DNA of 41,966 nt from Alishewanella jeotgali KCTC 22429 (GTDB lineage: Bacteria > Pseudomonadota > Gammaproteobacteria > Enterobacterales > Alteromonadaceae): positions 1 to 41,966 of the forward strand of contig NZ_AHTH01000021.1 of the NCBI RefSeq assembly GCF_000245735.1, read 5' to 3'. The first letter of the stretch is position 1. The number at the start of each line of letters is the position of its first letter. Shown here one piece after another: positions 33,609-41,966 of the stretch. The translations under genes and the position numbers were made by a program. The notes under the pieces are model-generated. The model did no database searches. It was not told the DNA's origin and saw nothing but the letters and a program-made list of their open reading frames with translations.

Positions 33609-33743
33609 GCTATTCTCCTTCAATAGCGCGATCTAGTGCTCAGTGTAGCGCTAAATCTGCAAGTTACTAACTGTAAATTTACAACTAATTGTAAGCGGGT
33701 ATGTCACACTAAACTATTGCTTGCTACAAAGATCAATAGCTTT

Positions 33744-34613
33744 ATGCCGAGAACAATTTTCCGTATAGCACTCTGGTTCGGAATAGCCTGGTTACTTTGG
33801 TATAGTTTCGATACCTGGGAAAAGCGCCCCACTACTTCGTTATCAGCTAATGAGCAGCTGTGTCGGGCACCTATTGGTTGGCGTTTGGCAGTTTTGGACC
33901 CAGCGTTCCAGCTATCAGAAACTCAGGCTTTGGCCCTGATCACTGAAGCGGCTGAGCAGTGGAATAAGGGTACCGGGCAACAGCTTTTTGTCTATGATGC
34001 AATTGATGGATTTCCGATCTATTTTCAATTCGATGAGCGACAGCAGCAACTGGCACAGCGTTTGCTGCTCCAACGCAATGTAAGACGCTACGACGAACAC
34101 CTTGAGGTGCTGCAGCGTCAGTACCAGCGCCAGTTAGCGCAGGTGCAGCAACAGCATGTACGGGTAGAGCAATTACAGCAGGAATATCAACAACAACTAC
34201 TCAGGCTAGAGCAACAGCGCGCAGGCGTTATGCCGGCAGCTGTGCAGCAACAATGGCGGATCCTGGAAGAGGAACAAAGGGTGTTGGCAGTGCAGGCGGA
34301 GGCTTTAACGGCTGAGCAGCGACGTTTGCAGCAAATGGTGGCGCAACGTAATAGCTTATTACCGGAACAGCAAGCGATAGGGAGCCATGAACTGGGTGTG
34401 ATGAGCATTCGGCAGGCGCAGCGCCAGATGGTGATCTACGCTTTCGCCGACCAGCAAGATTTACTGGTCACGCTGCAACATGAGTTTGGTCATGCCCTGG
34501 GATTGCCACACAGTGACGATCCCAAAGCAATAATGCATGCCCAATTGCATGCTGGTCAGCAGTGGTTAACCGCAACCGACTTTCAGTTATGGCAGCAATA
34601 CTGTGTTAATTAG
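33744..34613 (+). CDS. Membrane-anchored matrixin-like zinc protease with a coiled-coil insert
   Basis: 289 residues from ATG 33744. A longer frame from 33636 has no membrane or family support. An N-terminal signal anchor (about 5-22) is followed by a Gly/Trp-containing peptidase start, then a long Gln-rich coiled coil (about 95-215), and the metzincin motif HEFGHALGLPH near residue 248, with a Met-turn-like IMH close behind. Zinc is held by three His, the catalytic Glu is present. The substrate is unknown. The coiled coil interrupting the catalytic domain is unusual for this family. Confidence 0.8.
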   Translation: MPRTIFRIALWFGIAWLLWYSFDTWEKRPTTSLSANEQLCRAPIGWRLAVLDPAFQLSETQALALITEAAEQWNKGTGQQLFVYDAIDGFPIYFQFDERQQQLAQRLLLQRNVRRYDEHLEVLQRQYQRQLAQVQQQHVRVEQLQQEYQQQLLRLEQQRAGVMPAAVQQQWRILEEEQRVLAVQAEALTAEQRRLQQMVAQRNSLLPEQQAIGSHELGVMSIRQAQRQMVIYAFADQQDLLVTLQHEFGHALGLPHSDDPKAIMHAQLHAGQQWLTATDFQLWQQYCVN

Positions 34614-34617
34614 GCCA

Positions 34618-35673
34618 CTATTTTTTGGCTAACTGATTATCCAGAACCTTTAAAAAGCTCAGTACGGTTTCCACCACCTGATGATAAAACGCGACATCGA
34701 CTTTATCGGCGGTGTCCCGAGGGGTGTGGTAATCGGCATGATCGGCCACGCCAAAGTAGATAAAGGGCACGCCCTGCTGATGAAAGACGCCATGATCAGA
34801 ACTGAGCGTCCAGTCCTGACTGTGGCCGGCTTTGTACCAGGGGCGATCGTGGGCGGCGATTAACTTAACAGCGCTCTGTTGTTGCAACTGTTCCAGTAAT
34901 GGCAGTAACCAGGGATGATGATAACTGCCAACGGCAAACAGCTGCTGTTCGGTATCGCGGCTTAACATATCAATATTGATATTAAACCTTAGCTGCTCGG
35001 CACTGAGCAGGCCGGTACGAAATAGTGCTACCGCACCCTGCAAGCCTTTTTCCTCACTGTCCAGTGCGGCAAACAGTACCGGATGGCGCAGCGGATGCTT
35101 GGTAAGGTAGCGTGCCAGTTCTAACATGGCGGCGACGCCGGAGGCATTATCGTCGGCGCCATAGAAGATGGTATCGCCGTGCATGCCGAGGTGATCATAA
35201 TGAGCGGTAATAATCAGTGGCTTTAAACCCGGCTCAGTACCCGGCAATAACCCGAGCACATTGGCTGCATCTTCCACTCCAGGAATAACGGCATTTTTGC
35301 GTCGAAGCCAGCGATTAAATGAAAAATGTTCCGTTACGCTATAGGGGTGCAGGTAACCCTCGCTGCCGGCGGGGGTTAAACCGATAGCGGCAAATTGTTC
35401 GGCAATCCATAATCTGGCAGCGATGCCGCCCGGCGTACCCGGGGCGCGCCCTTGCCGCTCTGCCGCGGCCAGCCAGCTAAGGTCGGCCATCATCCGCTCC
35501 GCATCAAGACGTTGCTGTGGTGCTGCCGGCACGGCCTGTTGTTTTAGCGCAGTAATTCTGGCGCTTTCCTGCTGGGTTAGCTGCGTTAACCAGTAAGGTT
35601 TCAGACCATAGTAAGCCAAGAGCGCTATGACTACGATAGCCAGGGGCCAACGTAATTTTTTCAGTAATAACAT
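34618..35673 (-). CDS. M28-family zinc aminopeptidase, membrane anchored
   Basis: 351 residues. One N-terminal membrane segment (about 10-25) places the domain in the periplasm. All five metal ligands of M28 peptidases are visible: TAHYDHLG (His), GADDNASG (Asp), DSEEKG (Glu-Glu), NIDMLSRD (Asp) and DHADYHTP (His). It removes N-terminal amino acids from peptides. Ends 5 bp from the matrixin-like gene, tail to tail. Confidence 0.92.
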   Translation of the reverse strand: MLLLKKLRWPLAIVVIALLAYYGLKPYWLTQLTQQESARITALKQQAVPAAPQQRLDAERMMADLSWLAAAERQGRAPGTPGGIAARLWIAEQFAAIGLTPAGSEGYLHPYSVTEHFSFNRWLRRKNAVIPGVEDAANVLGLLPGTEPGLKPLIITAHYDHLGMHGDTIFYGADDNASGVAAMLELARYLTKHPLRHPVLFAALDSEEKGLQGAVALFRTGLLSAEQLRFNINIDMLSRDTEQQLFAVGSYHHPWLLPLLEQLQQQSAVKLIAAHDRPWYKAGHSQDWTLSSDHGVFHQQGVPFIYFGVADHADYHTPRDTADKVDVAFYHQVVETVLSFLKVLDNQLAKK

Positions 35674-35788
35674 CTGAACGTCCAGTTATCGATAAGTTTC
35701 TGCAAGGCAGCAATTCGCGCTGCCAACTACGTTTATGCAGTTATCATACTGATAATGTCCGGCAAAGTAGTGTTTTTTCGACTAGTTC

Positions 35789-36136
35789 TTACTGCGCTGC
35801 GACCACTTTTATTTCGATCTTCCAGTGCGGATCGGCCAGTTTAGCGGCCACGGTAGTGCGTGCCGGTGCTGCGCCTTCAACCAACCAGGCATCCCATACC
35901 TGGTTCATCGCGGCATAATCGGCCATATCAGCCAGAAAAATCGTGACGTCGACCAGCTTGCGTTTATGACTAAAGCAACGCTCCAGCAGGGCGTCAATCT
36001 GAGACAGCACATTTTCGGTTTGGCTTTTAATATCGGTTGCCGAGGTATCCGGCACCATGCCAGCGCAAAAGATCAGGCCATTGGTAATAACGGCTTCTGA
36101 ATAACGGACTGTAGGATCAATATGTTGGATGCTCAT
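35789..36136 (-). CDS. RidA-family protein
   Basis: 115 residues. RidA enzymes hydrolyse reactive enamine/imine intermediates released by PLP enzymes. Conserved features: the VTNGLIFCAGMVPD segment, the central VTIFLADMADYAAMN, and the C-terminal APARTTVAAKL with the catalytic Arg, then KIEIKVVA with the Glu. Subgroup not determined; the length is slightly short of E. coli RidA (128). Single gene. Confidence 0.9.
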   Translation of the reverse strand: MSIQHIDPTVRYSEAVITNGLIFCAGMVPDTSATDIKSQTENVLSQIDALLERCFSHKRKLVDVTIFLADMADYAAMNQVWDAWLVEGAAPARTTVAAKLADPHWKIEIKVVAAQ

Positions 36137-36212
36137 CTTTATTGCTACCTTAGCCGGGAAAAGAGTAATGATAGGCTAACGCGCTTTATTGAAAACTGCC
36201 AGTTGCGGGCAT

Positions 36213-36247
36213 AAAAAAGGGCGTACTGTCATGCGAAGCAGTACGCC
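36213..36247 (-). terminator. Terminator of the YggN-like gene
   Basis: GGCGTACTG and CAGTACGCC arms around ten bases with a run of T on the minus strand, 31 bp after the stop. Confidence 0.88.
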
Positions 36248-36277
36248 AAGCCGTGGTTAGGAAATTGAACTCGTTGC

Positions 36278-37060
36278 TTAGTTTTTAGCGGTTTTTACAT
36301 TATTAAATAAGTCGTAGGCAGCCATGGCCGGCAGACGTTGCTGGATTTGGCTTTCCAGTTGATCCAACTGCTGCACTTGCTGGCACATGGCTTCACCACG
36401 CTGCTCCAGCACACTGGCTTTGGCTTGCATATTTTGCTCTAACTGTTCGCCAAACTTTTCCATGCGCTGGCCAAAGGCTTCCATCCGCTGCTCGAAAGTG
36501 CCCTGGCCGCTGACCATGGCTTTGCCAATTTGCAGCATAATATTGCCCATGCTTTCTTCGACCAGGTTTTCAATTGCTGCATCAAATTCCGGACCAAAAG
36601 CCTGATCCAGTGTCGACATCTGGCTGCCACGTAACTCCAGCGTATCGCCATTACGGATAATAATATTGTCGGTACTGAGCTGAATTTTTGCCATCACCTG
36701 CTGCAGCGCCGGATGGTCTTGCAATGATTTTCCGGTCAGTTCAGTTAATACCTGCCCTACCGCAGTACTCGCCAACAGCATGGCATCTGTCACTAACTCC
36801 ACCGTAGAGTTAGCTTGCTGGCGAATGCCAGCCTGATATTGCTGTAATAGCACCCGGCTTTCGGCATCCGTTGTTTGCTCTTTGTCTGCTAACCAAAGCC
36901 GGCCTTGTGGGTCAATACGCCACAGAGGCTGCTGTTGTTGTTGCAAAACCAGTTGGGTGGGTGAGATCAGTAAATCGTGTTCAAGTTGAAACTGGCAGCT
37001 TTGCTCAGCTACAGCCGGGTTAGCGAGGACAACGGTGGCGGTTAATACTAAGGCTTTCAT
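36278..37060 (-). CDS. DUF2884 (YggN-like) exported protein
   Basis: 260 residues with a signal peptide (MKALVLTATVVLANPAVA). After cleavage a Cys pairs with another near the C-terminus (C22, and C in RGEAMCQQVQQL). A Gln-rich helical body runs to the end. I recognise the DUF2884/YggN layout (SCQFQLEHDLLISPTQLVLQ and SLQDHPALQQVMAKI). Function unknown; periplasmic. Confidence 0.8.
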   Translation of the reverse strand: MKALVLTATVVLANPAVAEQSCQFQLEHDLLISPTQLVLQQQQQPLWRIDPQGRLWLADKEQTTDAESRVLLQQYQAGIRQQANSTVELVTDAMLLASTAVGQVLTELTGKSLQDHPALQQVMAKIQLSTDNIIIRNGDTLELRGSQMSTLDQAFGPEFDAAIENLVEESMGNIMLQIGKAMVSGQGTFEQRMEAFGQRMEKFGEQLEQNMQAKASVLEQRGEAMCQQVQQLDQLESQIQQRLPAMAAYDLFNNVKTAKN

Positions 37061-37358
37061 TATTTTATCCTTCTTGCTGATTTGACTACTGTTAGTAGAG
37101 CAAAGTGAATGCCAACTATTAATGCGCTGATTTTAAACAATAAAATTATTTATTCAGTGACGGGCTTAGGAAGTTTATTGTTGGATTAGCTAAAAAGTGG
37201 TGAGTTTGGCTAAGTGGTTGTCGCTGTCTTTAGAAAGAACTTATTCAGGCCGCCTGAGTTTTTAATTCCTTTCTGGAATAACCAAGAGAGATCCATTCTT
37301 TTACCAGTAGTCATCTGGATGGCTAAAATGTGGGTAATTCATTTAAGCAGGGTTTGTT

Positions 37359-39173
37359 ATGCTGTTATCGTCACTGGTCGCTCAGGCCAGCCCGCTGTCT
37401 GAACAGCAGGTAAAACAATTACAGGGGCTGGTAAGCCAGCTTAATCCGATCCAGCAAGCCTGGGTTAGTGGCTATCTGGCGGCCAGTGCCCAATTGGCCG
37501 GTCAGAGTGTGGCAGTGGCTCCTTCCGCAGTAACGGCACCTGCCGCGACTTTAACAGTGCTCTATGGTTCACAAACCGGCAATGCCAAGCATGTTGCGGA
37601 AGATTTGGGCAAGGCAGCCAGTGGCAAAGGCTTTACGGTTAAGGTGCAGGATCTGGCCGAATATAAGGCGGCTAATCTGAAAAATGAGCGCTTTTTAGTG
37701 ATTGTTACCTCGACCTATGGCGAGGGAGAACCGCCGGAAAATGCCATCAGCTTTTATAACTTCCTGTTTAGTAAAAAAGCGCCACAGCTGCCAGAGCTAC
37801 GTTATGCGGTATTGGGCTTGGGCGATACCAGCTATGAATTTTTCTGCAAAACCGCACAGGATTTTGATCAGCGCCTCGCCGAATTAGGCGGCAAAGCTAT
37901 TATTGCCCGGGCGGACCTGGATGTCGACTACGGCACTGCCGCCGCAAACTGGCAGCAGCAGCTAATCACTACCTTAGAGCCGGAATTTGCGCAGGCGCCG
38001 GCGGCAACGGCTGATGTTATTAGCTGGCCGGGTGTCAGCCAAACGGCGGCGGCACAGAGCAGTTACAGTAAACAACAGCCGTTTAGCGCTGAGCTGTATA
38101 CCAATCAGAAGATCACTGGCCGTGATTCGAGCAAAGATGTGCGGCATATTGAGATTTCGCTGGCGGGCTCCGGGCTGCGTTATCAGCCGGGTGATGCGCT
38201 GGGTGTCTATTTCAGTAATGACCCACAGCTGGTAAAAGAACTCTTACTGCTCACTGGTATTGCCGCCAATACCCCGGTGTTACTGGGCACAGAGCGACTG
38301 ACTATTAGTGATGCCCTGACTGAACAGCTGGAGCTGACCCAGTCCTATCCCGCCTTCGTCGATAAATATGCCAAAGCCAGCGGCAGCGCCGCGTTACAAG
38401 CTTTAGCCGCCGATAAAACCGCGCTACGCAGCTACCTGAGCGAGCGGCAGATTATTGATGTCGTGCGTGAACATCCGGCGCTGATTAGCGCGCAGCAACT
38501 GGTGGATGCGCTACGTAAGCAACAGCCACGCTTATATTCTATTGCGTCCTCACAGGCTGAGGTGGAAGACGAGGTGCATTTAACGGTGGGTGTCGTGCGT
38601 TATGAGGCCTATGGCAAACCGCATCTGGGTGGCGCTTCCGGCTTTTTAGCCGAGCGGTTAGCAGAGGGTGGCAGCATTAAGGTGTTTGTTGAAACCAATA
38701 ACAACTTCCGCTTGCCAGAAAATGATGACACACCGGTAATTATGATTGGCCCGGGCACCGGCATTGCGCCTTTCCGCGCCTTTTTACAGGAGCGGGATGC
38801 CCGTGCCGCCAGCGGTAAAAACTGGCTATTCTTTGGCAACCCACACTTTACGCAGGACTTCCTGTATCAGTTGGAGCTACAGAATTACTTAAAGCAAGGC
38901 TTGCTGACCCGGCTCGACGTTGCCTTTAGCCGCGATACGGCAGAAAAGGTCTATGTGCAGCATAAACTGCTGAAACATGGCGCTGAGGTCTGGCAATGGT
39001 TAGAGCAGGGCGCACACCTGTATATCTGCGGTGATGGCGCCCGGATGGCGAAAGACGTGCATCAGGCGTTGCTGACGATAGTGCAGCAGCAAGGCGGTAA
39101 AGATGAAAAGGCCGCGCAACAGTATTTAGATCAGTTACGGATAGCCAAACGCTATCAGAAGGATGTGTATTAA
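37359..39173 (+). CDS. cysJ: Sulfite reductase flavoprotein (alpha) subunit CysJ
   Basis: 604 residues. Passes electrons from NADPH via FAD and FMN to CysI. Domains: an FMN flavodoxin (from [17 protein letters not shown], about residue 63), a linker, then the FAD/NADPH ferredoxin-reductase part with RLYSIASSQ (FAD), [15 protein letters not shown] (NADPH) and YVQHKL ... YICGDGARM at the C-terminus. The start region ([30 protein letters not shown]) aligns with E. coli CysJ. It ends TAATG, overlapping cysI by one base; first gene of cysJIH. A promoter is expected in the 300 bp upstream but no CysB site was recognised. Confidence 0.96.
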   Translation: MLLSSLVAQASPLSEQQVKQLQGLVSQLNPIQQAWVSGYLAASAQLAGQSVAVAPSAVTAPAATLTVLYGSQTGNAKHVAEDLGKAASGKGFTVKVQDLAEYKAANLKNERFLVIVTSTYGEGEPPENAISFYNFLFSKKAPQLPELRYAVLGLGDTSYEFFCKTAQDFDQRLAELGGKAIIARADLDVDYGTAAANWQQQLITTLEPEFAQAPAATADVISWPGVSQTAAAQSSYSKQQPFSAELYTNQKITGRDSSKDVRHIEISLAGSGLRYQPGDALGVYFSNDPQLVKELLLLTGIAANTPVLLGTERLTISDALTEQLELTQSYPAFVDKYAKASGSAALQALAADKTALRSYLSERQIIDVVREHPALISAQQLVDALRKQQPRLYSIASSQAEVEDEVHLTVGVVRYEAYGKPHLGGASGFLAERLAEGGSIKVFVETNNNFRLPENDDTPVIMIGPGTGIAPFRAFLQERDARAASGKNWLFFGNPHFTQDFLYQLELQNYLKQGLLTRLDVAFSRDTAEKVYVQHKLLKHGAEVWQWLEQGAHLYICGDGARMAKDVHQALLTIVQQQGGKDEKAAQQYLDQLRIAKRYQKDVY

Positions 39174-40891
39174 TGAGTCAGTATCCTGTTAATCCTGAAT
39201 TTGTCGCGCCGGGCAAGTTGTCGGACAACGAGCGCTTAAAGGCCGAAAGCGACCATTTACGTGGCACTATCACCAGCGACTTGCAAAATGAGATTACCGG
39301 TGGCTTTACCGGCGATAACTTTATGTTGATCCGTTTTCACGGTATGTATCAGCAGGATGACCGTGATATCCGCGCCGAGCGCGCGGCGCAAAAGCTGGAG
39401 CCGCTGCACAATGTGATGTTGCGGGCGCGGATGCCCGGCGGCATTATTTCACCAGCGCAATGGCTGGCCATTGATAAGTTCGCGGCCGAGCACACCTTAT
39501 ATGGCAGTATCCGCCTGACCACTCGCCAGACTTTCCAGTTTCATGGCGTGTTAAAGCCGAATATTAAACCGATGCATCAGTTCTTAAATAGTATTGGCAT
39601 CGATTCGATTGCCACCGCCGGTGATGTTAACCGTAACGTGCTGTGTACCTCTAATCCGGTCGAGAGCGAGTTACATCAACAGGCGTATCAGTGGGCGATA
39701 AAGATCAGCGAACATTTGCTGCCGAAAACCCGCGCCTATGCCGAGATCTGGCTGGATGAGGAAAAAGTTGAAACCACCGAGACCGAGCCGGTGCTGGGTG
39801 ATACCTACCTGCCACGTAAGTTTAAAACCACAGTAGTAATCCCGCCACACAATGATGTTGATGTGCATGCCAACGATCTGAACTTTGTTGCCATTGCCGA
39901 ACACGGCAAGCTGATTGGCTTTAACGTGCTGGTAGGTGGCGGCCTGGCGATGACCTTTGGCGATACCTCGACTTATCCGCGCCGGGCGGAAGAGCTGGGC
40001 TTTATCAGCCTGGAGCATGTACTAAAAGTGGCCGAGCATGTGGTTACCGTGCAGCGCGATTATGGTGATCGGGTGAATCGTAAAAACGCCAAAACCAAGT
40101 ACACCATCGATCGCATCGGCGTCGACAATTTCCGAAGCGAAGTGGAAAAGCGCGTCGGTGTCGCCTTTGAACCGGTGCGCCCTTATGAGTTTACCAGCCG
40201 CGGCGATCGCTTTGGCTGGGTTGAGGGCATTGATGGCAAGCATCACCTGACGCTGTTTATCGAAAATGGCCGGGTGCTGGACTTCCCTGGCAAACCATTA
40301 AAAACCGGTTTAGCGGAAATCGCGAAGATCCATCAGGGCGATTTGCGGATGACTGCAAACCAGAACCTGATTATTGCCGGCGTGCCGCTCGAGCAAAAAG
40401 CGCAAATCGAACAACTGGCACGTCAATACGGTTTGCTGGATGACAGCCACAGTGAGCAGCGTAAAAACTCGATGGCCTGTGTATCGTTCCCGACCTGCCC
40501 GCTGGCGATGGCGGAAGCGGAGCGTTACCTGCCTGAACTGGTGACGAAAGTTGAAGGCTTGCTTAGCAAAAACGGCGTTGCCGATGATCATATCGTGCTG
40601 CGGGTTACCGGCTGTCCGAATGGCTGTGGCCGCGCCATGCTGGCCGAGGTCGGCTTAGTTGGCCGGGCGCCGGGTAAATACAATGTCTATCTGGGGGGTA
40701 ACAAAGTCGGTACCCGCATTCCGAAACTGTTTTTAGATAACGTTGCAGAAACAGAGATTTTAGCTCAGCTTGACCAGCTTATCGGGCGTTGGGCCACCGA
40801 ACGGCAGGCCGGCGAAGACTTTGGTGACTTTGTGATCCGTAGCGGTGTGGTCGCGGAAGTCAAAGTGTCAAAAACCGATTTTCACGCCTGA
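39173..40891 (+). CDS. cysI: Sulfite reductase hemoprotein (beta) subunit CysI
   Basis: 572 residues, length as in E. coli (570). Reduces sulfite to sulfide using sirohaem and a 4Fe-4S cluster. The cluster ligands are all present: C436, C442 (CVSFPTC), C481 and C485 (CPNGC). The sirohaem region [13 protein letters not shown] and the nitrite/sulfite-reductase halves (repeats of the ferredoxin-like domain) are clear. Start overlaps cysJ; cysH follows after 15 bp. Confidence 0.97.
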   Translation: MSQYPVNPEFVAPGKLSDNERLKAESDHLRGTITSDLQNEITGGFTGDNFMLIRFHGMYQQDDRDIRAERAAQKLEPLHNVMLRARMPGGIISPAQWLAIDKFAAEHTLYGSIRLTTRQTFQFHGVLKPNIKPMHQFLNSIGIDSIATAGDVNRNVLCTSNPVESELHQQAYQWAIKISEHLLPKTRAYAEIWLDEEKVETTETEPVLGDTYLPRKFKTTVVIPPHNDVDVHANDLNFVAIAEHGKLIGFNVLVGGGLAMTFGDTSTYPRRAEELGFISLEHVLKVAEHVVTVQRDYGDRVNRKNAKTKYTIDRIGVDNFRSEVEKRVGVAFEPVRPYEFTSRGDRFGWVEGIDGKHHLTLFIENGRVLDFPGKPLKTGLAEIAKIHQGDLRMTANQNLIIAGVPLEQKAQIEQLARQYGLLDDSHSEQRKNSMACVSFPTCPLAMAEAERYLPELVTKVEGLLSKNGVADDHIVLRVTGCPNGCGRAMLAEVGLVGRAPGKYNVYLGGNKVGTRIPKLFLDNVAETEILAQLDQLIGRWATERQAGEDFGDFVIRSGVVAEVKVSKTDFHA

Positions 40892-40906
40892 GCCGGAGTA
40901 AACAGC

Positions 40907-41656
40907 ATGGGGCAAGTACTGAATGATTACCGGCAGATCCTGCAGCAGAGCACCGAAGTGCAGCAAATATGGCTGACGGAAATTAACTCGCTGTTGGCAC
41001 CTCTGTCGGCAGCTGAGCGGGTGGCCTGGGCGCTGCGTCATTTACCAGAGCAACCGATGCTCAGCTCCAGTTTTGGTATTCAGGCCGCGGTGATGTTGCA
41101 TCTGGTCAGTGTGCAAAAACCGGATATTCCGGTGGTGCTGACCGACACCGGTTATTTATTTCCGGAAACCTATCAGTTTATTGATCAGCTGACTGAGCGA
41201 CTGGGACTGAACTTGCAGGTTTATCGCGCTGCACTGAGCCCACAGTGGCAGGAAGCCCGCTATGGCCAGCTCTGGTTAAGTGCTGAGGGTATCAAGCAAT
41301 ATAATCAGCTTAATAAGGTCGAGCCCATGCAGCGAGCGCTACGCGAGCTCAATGTGGGCACCTGGTTTACCGGCTTGCGCCGCAGCCAGAGCAGCACCCG
41401 CGCCGATAAAGCCATAGTGGAAATCAGTCGGGGGGTGGTTAAGGTGCAGCCTATTATCGACTGGAGCAATAAGGACGTCTTTTACTACTTAAAACAGCAT
41501 AACCTGCCTTATCATCCGCTGTGGGAACAAGGCTATTTATCGGTCGGCGATACCCATTCCACCGCAAAGTTTGAACCGGGAATGAGTGAAGAAGATACCC
41601 GCTTTAACGGCTTTGGCCGCGAATGTGGCTTGCATATCGATGGTGATGGTATTTAG
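40907..41656 (+). CDS. cysH: PAPS reductase CysH
   Basis: 249 residues. Reduces phosphoadenylyl sulfate to sulfite with thioredoxin. The PP-loop-like [15 protein letters not shown] (52-66), [13 protein letters not shown] (81-93), [11 protein letters not shown] and the C-terminal redox motif ECGLH are intact; the length and the lack of the extra Cys pairs point to the PAPS rather than the APS type. Last gene of the cysJIH operon. Confidence 0.96.
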   Translation: MGQVLNDYRQILQQSTEVQQIWLTEINSLLAPLSAAERVAWALRHLPEQPMLSSSFGIQAAVMLHLVSVQKPDIPVVLTDTGYLFPETYQFIDQLTERLGLNLQVYRAALSPQWQEARYGQLWLSAEGIKQYNQLNKVEPMQRALRELNVGTWFTGLRRSQSSTRADKAIVEISRGVVKVQPIIDWSNKDVFYYLKQHNLPYHPLWEQGYLSVGDTHSTAKFEPGMSEEDTRFNGFGRECGLHIDGDGI

Positions 41657-41742
41657 TTCGCTAGTATAGCATCAGCCTTTAATACAGTGGCACTGCCGGC
41701 ACCAACCCATTTTACATTCTGACATGGATGTAATTGCCCGAA

Positions 41743-41766
41743 CTCTTAGAAATATCTCTCTAAGAG
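41743..41766. repeat. 8-bp inverted repeat after cysH
   Basis: CTCTTAGA and TCTAAGAG around eight bases, between cysH and the partial minus-strand gene. No T-run follows, so it is at best a weak terminator for the two convergent units. Confidence 0.45.
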
Positions 41767-41798
41767 CTCCTGGAGCCTAGGTAAGCGTTTAGCATGCG

Positions 41799-41966
41799 TT
41801 ACAGATTGTAGCTTCTGATTTGGAATTGATTGGTAGCGTATGCGCTTGGGATTAGCGCATTGTTATCATTCTCTACCAGGGCCTCTCGTACATACTCATC
41901 AGAGATCATTCTCTTAATTTCTGCTGTGGCGTTGTATTCACACAGTATTGCATCAACCGCAGCTAC
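41799..41966 (-). CDS. 3' end of an unrecognised gene (55 codons in the window)
   Basis: An open frame from the window edge to TAA at 41801-41799, giving 55 residues ending NQFQIRSYNL. No rare codons or internal stops; codon pattern looks coding. The fragment is soluble and mostly charged (EIKRMISDEYVREALVENDNN). I recognise no family. Its start lies outside the window. Confidence 0.5.
   Translation of the reverse strand, partial: VAAVDAILCEYNATAEIKRMISDEYVREALVENDNNALIPSAYATNQFQIRSYNL

Noticed and set aside
33636..33743. Extended N-terminus of the matrixin-like protease
   Set aside because: No family support, and the membrane anchor starts at the ATG at 33744.
34187..34408. 73-codon minus-strand ORF rich in Cys and Ser
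   Set aside because: A shadow of the Gln-rich coiled-coil repeats of the plus-strand gene.
1..41966. CRISPR array
   Set aside because: No regularly spaced direct repeats were seen in any intergenic region.

Overview
The window joins a mobile, resistance-carrying region (about 1-12,150) to an ordinary gammaproteobacterial chromosome (about 12,350-41,966). The core genes (polA with Spot 42 RNA and engB beside it, yihI, cytochromes c4 and c5, rep, ubiK, cysJIH) and many domain-level matches suggest an Alishewanella/Rheinheimera-like member of the Alteromonadales/Chromatiaceae. That placement is from memory of gene content, not a computed phylogeny.

Mobile region, left part (1-5,426): the 3' part of a UmuC-type translesion polymerase, an AbrB-like antitoxin followed by a lone HigA N-terminal domain, a small mercury-type operon (merR, merC and a Cys-rich protein) with a clear MerR operator, a pair of small conserved ORFs (49 and 81 aa, one too short for usual gene callers), and a HigB toxin with an antitoxin fused to an ImmA/IrrE metallopeptidase. 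An orphan LexA-type box lies between the toxin gene and the integron.

Mobile region, centre (5,427-11,101): a complex-type class 1 integron. In order on the plus strand it has ISCR1 (2,154 bp, with its oriIS end directly on non-integron DNA), sul1, qacEdelta1, one aadA1 cassette of 856 bp with its attC, attI1, intI1 with its LexA-controlled promoter, and the terminal inverted repeat IRi. The cassette promoter is the PcW variant with an extended -10 (TGN), and IntI1 carries the matching P32/H39 residues. IRi lies 68 bp upstream of a serine resolvase gene, as expected of Tn402-type elements that insert into res sites. No second 3'-conserved segment and no IRt are seen.

Chromosome: a CDF metal exporter; a PAS-PAS-GGDEF-EAL protein; an mscS-DUF481 pair; tRNA-His; DUF1285; an exported amidohydrolase; yihI-DUF2489; a methyltransferase; a CsrB-like regulatory RNA with a UvrY/GacA box upstream; cytochrome c4; engB; Spot 42; polA; cytochrome c5; a GAF-GAF-GGDEF cyclase; rep; ubiK; a QmcA/NfeD membrane pair; two peptidases; RidA; a YggN-like protein; and the cysJIH sulfite/PAPS reduction operon. 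The window ends inside an unrecognised gene on the minus strand.

The least expected items are the non-coding ones (the CsrB-like RNA, two further small-RNA candidates with promoter and terminator, and a three-hairpin block), the peptidase-fused antitoxin, and the bare ISCR1 junction.
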